A stretch of DNA of 64,000 nt, from NCBI GenBank assembly GCA_013397795.1, contig VZTJ01000753.1, forward strand, positions 1,321,410 to 1,385,409. The letters run 5' to 3'. Below the pieces are notes generated by a model. It did no database searches, was not told the origin of the DNA, and saw only the letters and a list, made by a program, of their open reading frames with translations. Shown piece after piece: positions 51,701-63,700 of this stretch. A program made the position numbers and the translations under genes. Each line of letters opens with the position of its first letter. The first letter of the stretch is position 1. Source of the DNA: Orthonyx spaldingii. Its lineage: Eukaryota; Chordata; Aves; Passeriformes; Orthonychidae.

Positions 51701-54700
51701 TAATTGTGGCTGTTTGTCCCAGGCCAAATCACTCATACTCTTTTAATCAAAATCATTTTCCTCTAAGTAAAAGTATTCTGGCGGTGTTTGCTTCCTGTAA
51801 AGACTAGGAAGCTGTGCAGGAAAGGAAGAAGAAAACTCTCTAGCCAGGTTTGAAAACTATTAATTTTGTGGTTTGAGGTAAAAAAGCCTGTTTCCAAGAG
51901 TTTTCAGGTACTGAGAAAGTCTGATGCACATGAGATTACAGTGAAAATTTGTGCCCAGTTAATGTGATTTGAAAGCACATGCTGCACCAGATGATGTAAA
52001 ATGAGTGGAGCTAATGTTTCTTGATCTCTGGTAGTAAATCTGCAATTCATTTCATTTTCAGAAATATAATGAGGATAATCCTAATTTATCAGATAAAAAT
52101 AAGCTTGTTGGTATTTACTGAGGCAATTAATGTTGACATGGAACTTTGTTAGGAGAGCTAATTGATCATAGCTGATTAAGAAAACTAACTAATAGTAACC
52201 TAATCGTTATTTTGTGTCAGGTGTAACAAATTAAAGATTTTGGTGAGTATGTTCCTAATAAAAATGGGAAAGAAAAAAAATCCCTGAAAATTAAAATTAA
52301 AACTTAAAAGACTTGACAGTTACTGACATTTTGAAACAAACAAAAAATGAATAAAAGCTAGAGGTGATCTCATAGCTGCGTTCTACCCCTCAGCATTGAA
52401 ACTCATAATGGTAATGATTTCTTCCTGAGCTCTCTGAAAAGTCTCCTCCAGATTAATAATATATTTCTTTAATCTCTTTTAGATTCATGGTTTTCCTTAC
52501 ATGACTTTTAGTTTTGTCACAAACACTGTAGATACACATTTTTATAGTTACATGATTTTTGTTATAACCCAGGCCTAATTATGATTAAAACATTATCCAC
52601 ATATTTCACCTGCAATGGAAGAAGTCCATGTGACATGCTGACTTGTATCTAAGTATTGTATGGGAATAAGAAATACCCACTTCCAAATCTCACATCCTCT
52701 ATGGGCTGCAATATCCTTTGTTACCTTCATACTATGCAACTAATATAAAGTATATTTTTCTGCACTACCACTGAATTATGTAGAATTAAAAGTGAAAAAC
52801 CTGGTGAAAAGGATCCCAACAATAAAACATATTTAGAATAATATTTTTGCTTTGGTTCTGCATTACCATGCTGAGATGTATTACTGCTTTTATATTTTCA
52901 GAGCTATAGATGAAGACAGAAAAATAAGGTACAAAGCCGCTGTCAAGATCCAGAGCTGGTTTCGAGGATGCAGAGTCCGTGCCTATCTAAGGTAGTTTGT
53001 TAAGCCTATCTTAGTCCATGTTTCAGTATTGAATTTTTCCTGAAAATTTCTCATGCTATTACTTGATTTTAATAATTTGGGAGCATCTTGGGAAAAAAAA
53101 CAAGCAACAACTGTTATCCAGTTTTTCAACAGAAATATATGTTGTGGCACTGTAAGAAATAATAAATTTTGATTTTTCAGAACTGTATACAGTTAAAAAG
53201 GCATGATGCTAGAAAGCATGGAAATTATCTTCAGAATAGATGCACAGAATTGTTTAAGAAATCTTGTTATGACTGGAAGAAAAAAGGAATAAGTAGATGT
53301 CCCTTCGATATGCTGTTTCAGAGACTTTGCATAGAGAATCATAGAACATCTTGAGTTGGAAGAGCCCACAAGGATCTTCGAAGTCCAACTCGTGGCCCTG
53401 CACAGGACAATCCCAAGAGCCACACCATGTGCCTGAGAGCATTGTCCAAATGCTTCTTGAACTCTGTCAGGCTTGGGCTGTGACCACTTCCCTGGGGAGC
53501 CTGTGCCAGTGCCCAACCACCCTCTGGGTGAAAAACCTTTTCTAATATCCAACTTAAATCTTCCCAACACAGCTTCAGGCCACTCCCTTGGGTCCTGTCA
53601 CTGATCATCTGAGAGAAGAGATCAGTGCCTGCCTCTCTGCTTCCCTTTGTGAGAAAGTTGGAGACTGCAATGAGCAATGAAGTCTTTCCTCAGTCTCCTT
53701 CAGGCTGAACAGACCAAGTGACCTCAGCTGCTCCTTGTGTGGCTTCTCCTCAAGACCCTTCACTGTCTTTGTTCTGGGAAATGCTGTATCACCACTGAAC
53801 TTGATCTTGGAGGTCTTTTTCAACCTTAGTGATTCTATGATTTTATAACGTTAATGCAAATTTCCTGGAAACAGTGGTTGGTCCATTCTCCCAGAAAACC
53901 CTTCTCCATTTTTTATGATCATAAGCCCAACTGGGCAAACGTATGTGCTCAAACTTCTGTAGCTTCATAAAAGTTTGGGCCGTGAGGAAGAGGGATTGTT
54001 ACATCTTCTAGTTTGACCTCTTGCCTGTTGCAAGTAATTGTACATCATCCAGACCTACTGTAACAAACCTAAAGAATTATGAGCTTAAATAACATTAAAT
54101 ACTTAATGGCCAATATTTCCTTCATAGAAAGATAGGCTGCAGTCATTACGGGCATTTAGATGAAATGTACTTAAGTTGCACCAGAGGAGGTTCAGATGAG
54201 ATATTAGAAAAAACAATTTCAGTGAAGGAGTGATCAGACATTGGAATGAGTTGCCCAGGGAGATGGTGGAGACACCATCTCCTGAAGTTCAGGATGTGTC
54301 TGGATGCGGCACTTGGGTGATTTAGGGGTGATTATGGTGCTGCTGGCTGGACAGTTGGACTAGATCATCTTGAAGGTTTCTTCCAACCTTAATTGATTCT
54401 ATAATTCTGTCATTCTCTCTAGCTTACTTAGGAGCACAAGCTCAATGTAGCCAATTGTCAATGTTCTGAATTACCCTCAGACTGCCTTCACTGAGTGGAG
54501 TGCAAGGCTTATAAGTTTGATGTCCATAGTTAGGTGGTATGAATGATCCCCTATACAACTTTTTCTAGGCAGTCCCCAAATAATAACTGCATTATTTTCT
54601 GCAAAAATTGATGTGAGACATCAATTATGAAATTTTTAGTAGCATTATATATATATACATATATATATAAGAATATATATATAAATAAAATAATAACAAA

Positions 54701-57700
54701 GTAAATATTTACAATTAAGATAGGTGTAATTTTATAAAAGTGAAAAAGTGTCTAAAAGCAAATAAAATGTCTAGAAACTCCAGATATCAGTAGGTTTTGT
54801 CAAATAGTTAAAAATGGTAAAGCTGTGAAAATGTTGCATGTGACAAAAAATTCTGAACTGGTCAGATACGTTGGTTAAAATCATGAAAATAAAAGAATCT
54901 ATTATACAAATTAAATTGGTAAGACTTCTTCATTAAAATTTTGTGATAGTGTACAGTAAGTTGCAGTAGCCTATGTTTTCCAAAAACGAAAGGATGTGTG
55001 TATGAATAAATTTATATATATAACAGTCTATTAGTATGTGCATGTGTGCACATGTATATATGGATACATGTATATGTATAAAGTATGTTTGTAGTGGTCA
55101 TCTCTTTGGAATAAATATGGATAATACACTATATGTTATTTTTATTATTATGAAAAAATAAAGTTAATTGTGAAGTCTGAAAAAATCATTATTTTGTTAT
55201 TTTATTGTATTTCATTTTAGATATCTGAGCAAAATGGCGATTTTGATACAGAAGTGGTGGAGAGGTTATCTAAGAAGAAAACACTTCAGAAAAATAGTGG
55301 AGGTAGAACAGTACTTTTCAAAATTTTGTTTGGTTATTTGTAGAATACGTATGAATAAGTAATTCATTCATCATGAAATTAAAAAGCCGAAACTTGATCC
55401 TTTATACACACAGACACACACTTAACTTTACTGTAATGAAAAGCACCATTAATTTCAGTAAGCCTACTCATAACAGTCAAGTTAAGTCAGTGTTTGCAGC
55501 TCTGGAGTATCGGTCTCCAAACCAGCAATGAGATCTGCTCATGCAGAAGTCTGCCCATATGATGCTAATTGCAGGATTGAAGCTTTGCAAGATACCTTTT
55601 TTTTTCTTCTCCGTGGCAGAACTTGTAATTTTGAGAATAAAATAAGCCAATGTGTCTACACATTGCTTTTTTATGTTTTAGTCATTTAAATTTCTTACTT
55701 AATGAACCTTGAAGTATTTGAGGTTTTGCCTTAAGGCACACAGCAGATCACAGTCAGTCTAATTCCCATGACGGACCTGAAGAGAGCGAAAGCATATGAT
55801 AGCACACAAGCTAAAACCTCTGTGAACAGGTTTAGGGGATGAAGAATAAAATAATTTGTCTTTAACATAAAAAAATGAAGTTTTTAATATGTGGTTTACT
55901 TCACTGATTTATCAATTTTTGTTAAAGTTTTACAATAGTGTTAAACTTGTTAGTCATTTGTTCTTGATTAACTTTGTTACATTGCTGTGTTTCAGTCAGA
56001 CAATTAAAGAAGTAAAAAAAGAGCTATAATAAACAATATATTACAGACCAAAATTCATACTCCCTGCTAAACTATGTTTTCAAGTAGCAGGACTCGTGCA
56101 CCTGAAAAATGTTTTTTTTTTTCCCAAGTCTATCAGTAATCTATTTAGACTTTCTCTCTTCCAACTCACTAACTGGCTTAACTAATAAATGATGAGCCAT
56201 CCTTTCAGTCTATGGTCTTCAATCATCTTCTAAAACTAACTCTTGAATACAGAGTAGACAGCTGCATGGTTGCGTTGGGTTCTGTTTTGAAAAAAGCAGG
56301 ACTTCAGTTGAATATTGTTACTGAGTTTAAGAAAGGTTTGTTTAATCTAAGAAAGCTTCTGTAGAAGAGAGATATGAAAATATATCTTAAAATTTGTTAA
56401 TGAAAAGAAAGGATCTGTGCAGTCACTGGGACAAGTGAAGGAAGAAATCAATATGATCAGATTTCCTGTAATCACAAAGCTGAGAGAGCTAACATCATAA
56501 ACTTCCCTCAGCTTTCCCTTCTTGAATATATTTCTGAAAAGTAAAATAAAAAAGTCTTTAATCAATAAAGACTTGTGCATATTTAGTTCCTCAAATAGAC
56601 ATAACTGAAAAACTCTTGCCAAATCTGAAGTCTATAGAATAATGTAGGATAAGACATTCTGCAACATATTCTACATCAGATCATGAATTCATCCAGTTTC
56701 TGGATTCCAGTACTTACCCAGTGCTAGCCAGGGCTCTAGAGAAAGAGAATCTCATAAAAAAAGCATACAAATTTTACAGCAATCAGCACAGGGAATGAGC
56801 TTTTCCCCTCAAACACTTCATTTTGTTCTTGCCATCTCTTTGATTGGAGAAGACTGAATAGGACAGCTTGATTGTAAGCCAACTGAAAACCACACAAGTA
56901 TCAGGTAAAAAGACACCTTCTACTCCCTTTGGACTGCTGTATTCAGTGTGTTTTGGGGGTTGACTTAAATATAAAGTTTGAGTTAATACCTTATATTTGT
57001 TGTTTTACTATCTGTACTCAATTAATGACTGACTTTGGAATACATGAAAAGCAAAATCTAAGCAGCTTAACTTAACTTTCGAGTAAAAGGATAGGGTAAC
57101 ATTTGCAATGAACTCTTGCTAATAACTCTTGTAATGACTCCTGAAACACAATGATACATTTGGTAGGATAGTTCCTTAAATACACTGGTCGCTTTAAAAT
57201 TTGTCTGCTGATAATGACTGGATTGGTATCTGCTGCCAGCAAACAAGGCAAAGCATATGCACAAAATACCCATGATTGCTTGATAATAAATCATTTTAAT
57301 GATTATATTCGAAATTGTGAAATGTGAATGGTACTGATGCGGAAAATAACAAAGGCTGAGGCTCATCAGATTGGCTGCCCATATGTGTATCACCACTAGT
57401 ATTTCATTTGCTTCTCCTCTAGTGCCTCTTCCTTTGATTGTTAAGATATATTAGGTTAAAAAACCCAACACCTATTGATGGCATTTATATGATTAAAGTT
57501 CTGTGCCTTTCTATTGTAAATATAGGTGGTTTGGTATAAAGCTTTGTTTCCTAGTAATCTCAAGCTAAAATTAAGAACTGCTCTCCTGTAGTTTTCTTAA
57601 TAACTTGGTTACATTGATTGTGCTGGATTCTGAAAATTTGAATGACCTGCAGGAAAGTATGAATTTTAGAACCAGGCAAACACCAGAACATGAAACAAAC

Positions 57701-60700
57701 TGTGTGTCATTGTTTCTTTGTTACTATTTTCTCAAAGCCAAGGCATCATTTGTTAAAGCAAGGGGAATTGTAACATTTCATTATTATATCAAGCTGGTAT
57801 GCATGATGGCCATGTTTTCAGTTTACCTTGGAAGGAGATGCAGTTGAGAATAGTAAATATTTTATGTTTTATTGTTTGACACCACCTTAAATGATTTCGT
57901 TTCAGCAACCAGTTTTGGATTGTTCCAGTCCAATTGGAATTGGGCAAATACTTATTTGCTCTACAAAAAAACCCAAAATATACCACCACCCCATTCCCAA
58001 TTTAGACCCTGTGTTGCTTTCTTCTCTCAACCTTGATCTCAGTCTCAAACTCAATCAGATTTCTGGTTCTTTTTAAATTCGTCATTTTTTATTAAAAGCA
58101 AAAGAAGACACCAATCAGAGCACGTTTGTAGATGCTCCCCAAACATGTTTTTAAATACTAAAGGAGAAAGTAATACAACAGTTTATAGATAAAAGGCTTC
58201 AAATATGTTTTGAAAACCTATAGTTAAGGCAAGCTAGTAGGAAGGCCTGTATATTAATGTCAGACCTCATGACAAAGACAAAGACATCCTGCCTCAGAAG
58301 TAGAGGTGGCACATGGATGAGAGGGAAAAGTAATTCTTTACACAGAGTCAGCCTGGCAGTGTCACCTTTGAATTGGCACTCAGTGTAAAAATGAGAGGCA
58401 ATCCAATGGGCACAGGCTGAAATGTATGAACTTCCACGTAAGCATAAGAAAAGAGTCTTCTGGACAAGCAGGGCCCAGTCCAGGAAAGAATTTTTGTTTA
58501 TTAGGAGAGCACATAAATGTAGACTTGGGTTGAAGTGCTAAATCATGACTCTGCTTTTGTGAATAGGGGTGAAAACATTCTCCATCATTTATAATAGCAG
58601 AACTTTCTAATCAGGATTAGAAAACAGAGGGCAAATCCATTTGCAAAAGAACCTAGATGGTGTCACAGCCTTCAGCTTTTGGTGCAAGAATAAAGTTGTA
58701 AAACAGTTGCATGAGCAATTCTACACTTGGGAGACTTGTGATTTAGAGCAAGAGTTGAGTAAAAGGAGGAATGTGTAACTTCTTTCTTACTGTGAGTGAC
58801 ACTCTTAAGTGGTGGTAGGGTAAGGCCTGGATTCCTCACACCTTAGTGGGGTGTGCAAAATCGGACCTTAGTTGCCATTGACTGTCTCTGTAAATAGCAA
58901 ACAAAATTCTTCAATACTTGGACAAGCTCAAGGTGAAAGTAGTCCCACTGTCTTTCAGTATTGATGATATAAAGAGCATTCATGATAGGTCTTCAATTTA
59001 GGTCCTTCAATGAAATGGAATGCATTCAGACCTAAGTGCTCACAGCCTTCAAATATGAGAAGAATAAACAAAAAGGTGTAAGATTGTTTAGTCATTGATG
59101 AACAGAAATTTGATGAACATTTTTAAGCTCAGGAACTTCCACTCAAATGTATTTTATCTATTTGGTGGTGCGTTAACTGTTATGTTCCCTTCCAAAGAAA
59201 GAAGAGATAAGTTGCAAAACAAATTCTTACCAATTTAATCAAAGAGTTTGGGAAAATTCTTAAGTCAGGCAACCATTATTTCAATCCATTATTAACTATC
59301 TACAGTTAGTATCACTCAGTAAATACTTATGGAGACTAAAGGGGAGAGTGACGGTTATTTATTCTAATTTGTACATTTGGGATAGAATTTCCCTTGAATA
59401 TATATGTATATATGTATATGTATGTATACATCCACACAGTCACATGAAACTTCTTTGAACTTTAGCAATTTTTTTTCACATAAGAAATATCTTTTGTACT
59501 GTTTCCATTATTAGTGGATTGGTATGATATTAAAGTGAGCTTTTAAAATGCACCTTAATTAAACTGCAGGAATTATGCCTTGCTTAATGTAATGAAGAAA
59601 GAGAATTTAAAATGAAGTAGCATCATTGTGTTCATTTGTAAATAACATATTGCGGCCAACTGTTTCTTAATTGCCCAGACTGTTGATAAATAATCCAGTC
59701 CTGCTGCTCTCCACAGACAATTTGCTTTGGATCAGACTAGGCAATTCAAATAACACTAATTACAGTGAAACCCTTTTATAGTGAATTCCTGTTTGCCATG
59801 GGGGAGAAAATCACTATATCAGGGGAAAGCACTTTTGCCTTTGATTTGTGTCTAAAACATGAGAAACACATAAAAGCTGCGTGTTGTGCTAAATAAAGGA
59901 CATACTCTTGCATTCAAAGTACTTATATTTTACTTTTTATGATACAATTGTGAATTATGTTCATTTTGCATTTGTAATTAGAGGGCGGAACAGATGTGAA
60001 AGCTTAGTTTAAAGTGATGTATCCATTAAAATAACCTATGCTGCCAAGTGATTGCTTAGTATAATAGGGGATTCGTTCACTATGAGAGGAATTCTACTTT
60101 ATTGGAAGGAAACCAGGACTTCAGGAAATGTTTTCTATATCAGGGGATTCACTGTAACATGATATCATTGTATTTATGATTTTATGATGTTAAAATGAAT
60201 ATTAAATGAAACAAAATTCCCAACGATTACTCGGGAGGCAGCTAAGTACATAACATTTAGTACAGATGGTTGGAAGGCACAATTTTGCTCCATCACTGCA
60301 TCCATATCCTTGAACGATTTCGACTGAAGACAGCATTTCTCTGAATTTTTCATTAAACCAGACGTCTTGAAATATGAATTCCTTTTATGTTTCTGTGAGT
60401 TTTGGCTAAAAGAACCCCAGTGAATAAATCATACAATACTACATGTCACCAGCACTTGTGAATATTTCTGCTTTGTTATTCTACTCTCAGTAGAGCACCA
60501 TTGATTATCAAACTCAGCGGAGAGCATTTTATGATCATATATCTCCATTAGCTCCTAGTTTGACTACCATAGATTTTTCTGGTTAAGCCTGCATTATGTA
60601 TTAGGAAGCCTATCTCTTCAATACAAAGTTTGATTTTATTCTCTCTAAGCCTAGAACTCTTATTATGTATTATGTATAAAGATTCTTATCTTTTATATGT

Positions 60701-63700
60701 AAAAATAGCAGGACTGTCTTTGTGTAACTGAAATATATTCCATCTTTTTTTTTTTTTTCTGATTCACAGACAGCATATTTTATTAAGAAGATGAATTTCT
60801 ACAATGCAATGGCTGTCAGGGTAAATATTTCTTCACCTGTTAAACAAATGAAAAGTCAATTGTGCTCCGAATTTGCTTTTAATAAAATGAGCAAAGCAGA
60901 ATAATATACACTTGATTGATATGCTGATGGCAACAGCAGGAAATAGTACATAGTTAAAAATTAAAGTTACGCTGAGTAGTCGGGATTGTGTTTGAAAACT
61001 GTAGCTGAATTTAAGGCACCTGAATGTGTCTTGCCCCATTTAAATGTCCATTGGACCTTATCATGTATGATACTGATAAAACCCTCAAACATTCTGTCTG
61101 ACAGTGTTCTTACAAATGTAGACATATATTTACAATTCTGACAAACTGCAGGGCTTTTAAGCTTGCTGATGTGGCTGTGCTTTTTCTTTTGTTAGTACAT
61201 GACATTTGATGCATTGGATCTCAAGAGTTAGAGAGCACAGGACAATTTCATTGTTTAAACAGAGGTGGAACTGAACTGATCTCATTGATGATATTATGAG
61301 TGAATTTTGCTCGATGGAGAAGAATATAAACAGTCCTTGAACTTTAATGAACTTACAGCAAATGAAGTTTGTTGTGGATGAAACTGGAAAACATATTTAA
61401 CTAGAAACTAGCTTTTGTTTTCTGAACTTTGAAACTGCACCTGAACAAGTATGTAAAACAAATATGGGAAGGAGATAAAATAATTTTTGGGATTAAGTCT
61501 TTTTATGTTACTTATTTCTTTCATTTTGTGATATAAAACTGCTTTACTTTAGAGGCCTATATCTTTTTAGGCCAGGCACCTTTTCTTTGGAATTCTACCA
61601 AAGTAGGAATGTGGTGACAATGGACATAAACCCAGGGAAACTCCTGTAGAGTAGGAAGATTCTCAGAATGGATTTTAATTTTGTGGCCTCTCTGGGTCCA
61701 AAATAACTCAGAGTCAAGAGATCTGTACTCATCAGATGTTTTGCTTAGTTCTGGTTCTCTCAAAGGCACAAAATAGAATCCTATGTTTGGTGCATGTTAG
61801 AGAACTGAAGGTGTGTAACAGCAGTTTAATACCTCACAAATGTACCATTTTGTTGTTGTTATAGTTCAATCCTTACTTAACTAGTTTGAAAGTATTCCAC
61901 AGTGGATAAATGCTGTTTACTCATGCAGCTGAGATCAGTGAGAAAACATAAGATGTAAGCCAGCTCTTAAAAGTTGCCTCTGTACTTTCAGAAGACATTT
62001 GAAGACCAAATTTTGGAGGTAATTATGTATTCTAGTCAAATGGAGTTTTGCATTTGGTCTTTCATTTTTAAAAGAAATTGAATGTGTTCCCATTCATTTG
62101 TAATGGAAATATGATGTTGAATCATTAGGTGATATAAATCTTCAAAGTACCATTTTTTCAGTCATGTCCTTTTCTTTAATGGAAATTTTAATCAGTAGAA
62201 AACAATAGAACAGATCTTTATTTAGTTGCAAATGTCAGAGTAGGATTCTCCTCTATCTAAATCTTGTGCAGCCGTATCTGCAGAGCAGACTTAAAATGCT
62301 ACCAATCTGAAACACTGAATGGTTTTGGGTTTTTTTCTGTCATGTGTTTCTTGAAGAACTAACCAAGGTCCAGGACAATAGCGAATCAGGCCTGTTGAGT
62401 TTCTGCATAGATGATGTGTGCTCAGATTTTAGGCTTCCTAAGCCAACAGTGCCTTATATCCACTCATCATGAGCTTGATTCATAATTAATATAGCTCAGC
62501 GTTCTAAAAATATAACAATAACTGTGTACATTTTTCTATTTAACCACTTAGTTTTGTCTCATAATATTATTAAATATTTATTTCAGTTTATAGTCACTCT
62601 TTAAAAAGGCAGTTTCGATTTTGGCATTCGAAGTATCATTGAGGGTGTACACATGCTCATAGTTTTGAAACCAGTCTACATATCTTGTCTTTCTGGATTG
62701 CATTTGGTTGTAATCAGAGCTATCAGTTTTACGTTTTTAAATTAAGTCAGAGATCTTGTCAGATTCTCTCTCTTAAAAGATTTAAGGTTGCTGTAAATTT
62801 TCAGCAACAAAAGTAATCCTATGGCAAAAAATAATTCCACGAGCAGATGGCTTTTGATATATCAAGGTTTTGCCATTTGTTTTAGTGCTTAAAATAAACA
62901 TTATTTATAAGACCACTTACATTTTGATGTTACTTAATGAGGAATATGCATCATTGATTTGACTAGCTTAAGAGGTCATTTAGAACTTGCCCGTTAACAA
63001 GCTGTAATCTGCTGAGCACACAATGACTTTGTTTAAAATTATCTGTTCAGTGCTGATCAATGACAATAATTGTTTTGTACCAATCACTGTTGAAACTTGC
63101 TAATTACTTTGAAGGGCATACACACACTTGTCTCTTTTTTTTCAAGAATTTTTTAAACATTCACCTTGGAATTAAAAAGAAATGCAGTTGTAACATTATA
63201 CTTGATAAAAGCAAGCATTTAGAACTTTCACATTGAAAATATGAACATCATCAGAAGCTTTGTGAAAAATGGTCTTTCCTAAAAAGATCAATCTTCAGTT
63301 TTGGGATCTCTGACATATAGTGTTAGGGAAACAGAAATCAAGCATAAAAAAATTTGAGACACAATGCAGTTTTTCTTACTTATGTTTCATTCAGTTGAAA
63401 TCAGTGAGTTCATTCTGAACAGAAAGTGATGTAAATAAAGGTAAAGTGCAACATTTAATTGGTACACCGAGCCCTTTGGAGGTAATTATAGCTTTATACA
63501 ATTTGAGCCTTTTGTCTTTCAGTTTGAGTTTTGATCCTTTAGCCCAGAAATACCCAGTTCTGCATTTATAACTGTGAGGCGAAGACTGTCAGAAGGAGTT
63601 TCAAAGGGACCATAATCCTGCATTAATGAGCACATGGCTATATGGGAGCCAAGTTGCTCTTGTTGAGAAATTTTGAAGCCAAACAGAAAAACAAAGCTAA

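Larger units (their letters stand above)
48742..52901 (+). other. SPATA17: SPATA17 intron 1
   Basis: About 4.2-kb GT-AG intron. It begins in the CpG island, then holds a CR1 3' part (48847-49765) split by a solo LTR, a second GC-rich block (49895-50190), an assembly gap (50191-50255) and ordinary AT-rich sequence from 50256. Confidence 0.8.
52992..55220 (+). other. SPATA17: SPATA17 intron 2
   Basis: About 2.2-kb GT-AG intron. A CR1 pair in opposite orientations (53332-53850), another CR1 3' fragment (54173-54415) and TA-rich microsatellites (54638-54690, 55010-55085) occupy much of it. Confidence 0.85.
55303..60769 (+). other. SPATA17: SPATA17 intron 3
   Basis: About 5.5-kb GT-AG intron. 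It contains a CR1 fragment (58389-58462), a TATG repeat (59399-59430) and a pogo/Tigger-like DNA transposon relic (59763-60154). The acceptor is preceded by a run of about 14 T. No other gene is visible. Confidence 0.85.

Noticed and set aside
53193..53823. Minus- and plus-strand open frames up to 125 codons
   Set aside because: They are derived from the CR1 3' region at 53332-53850.
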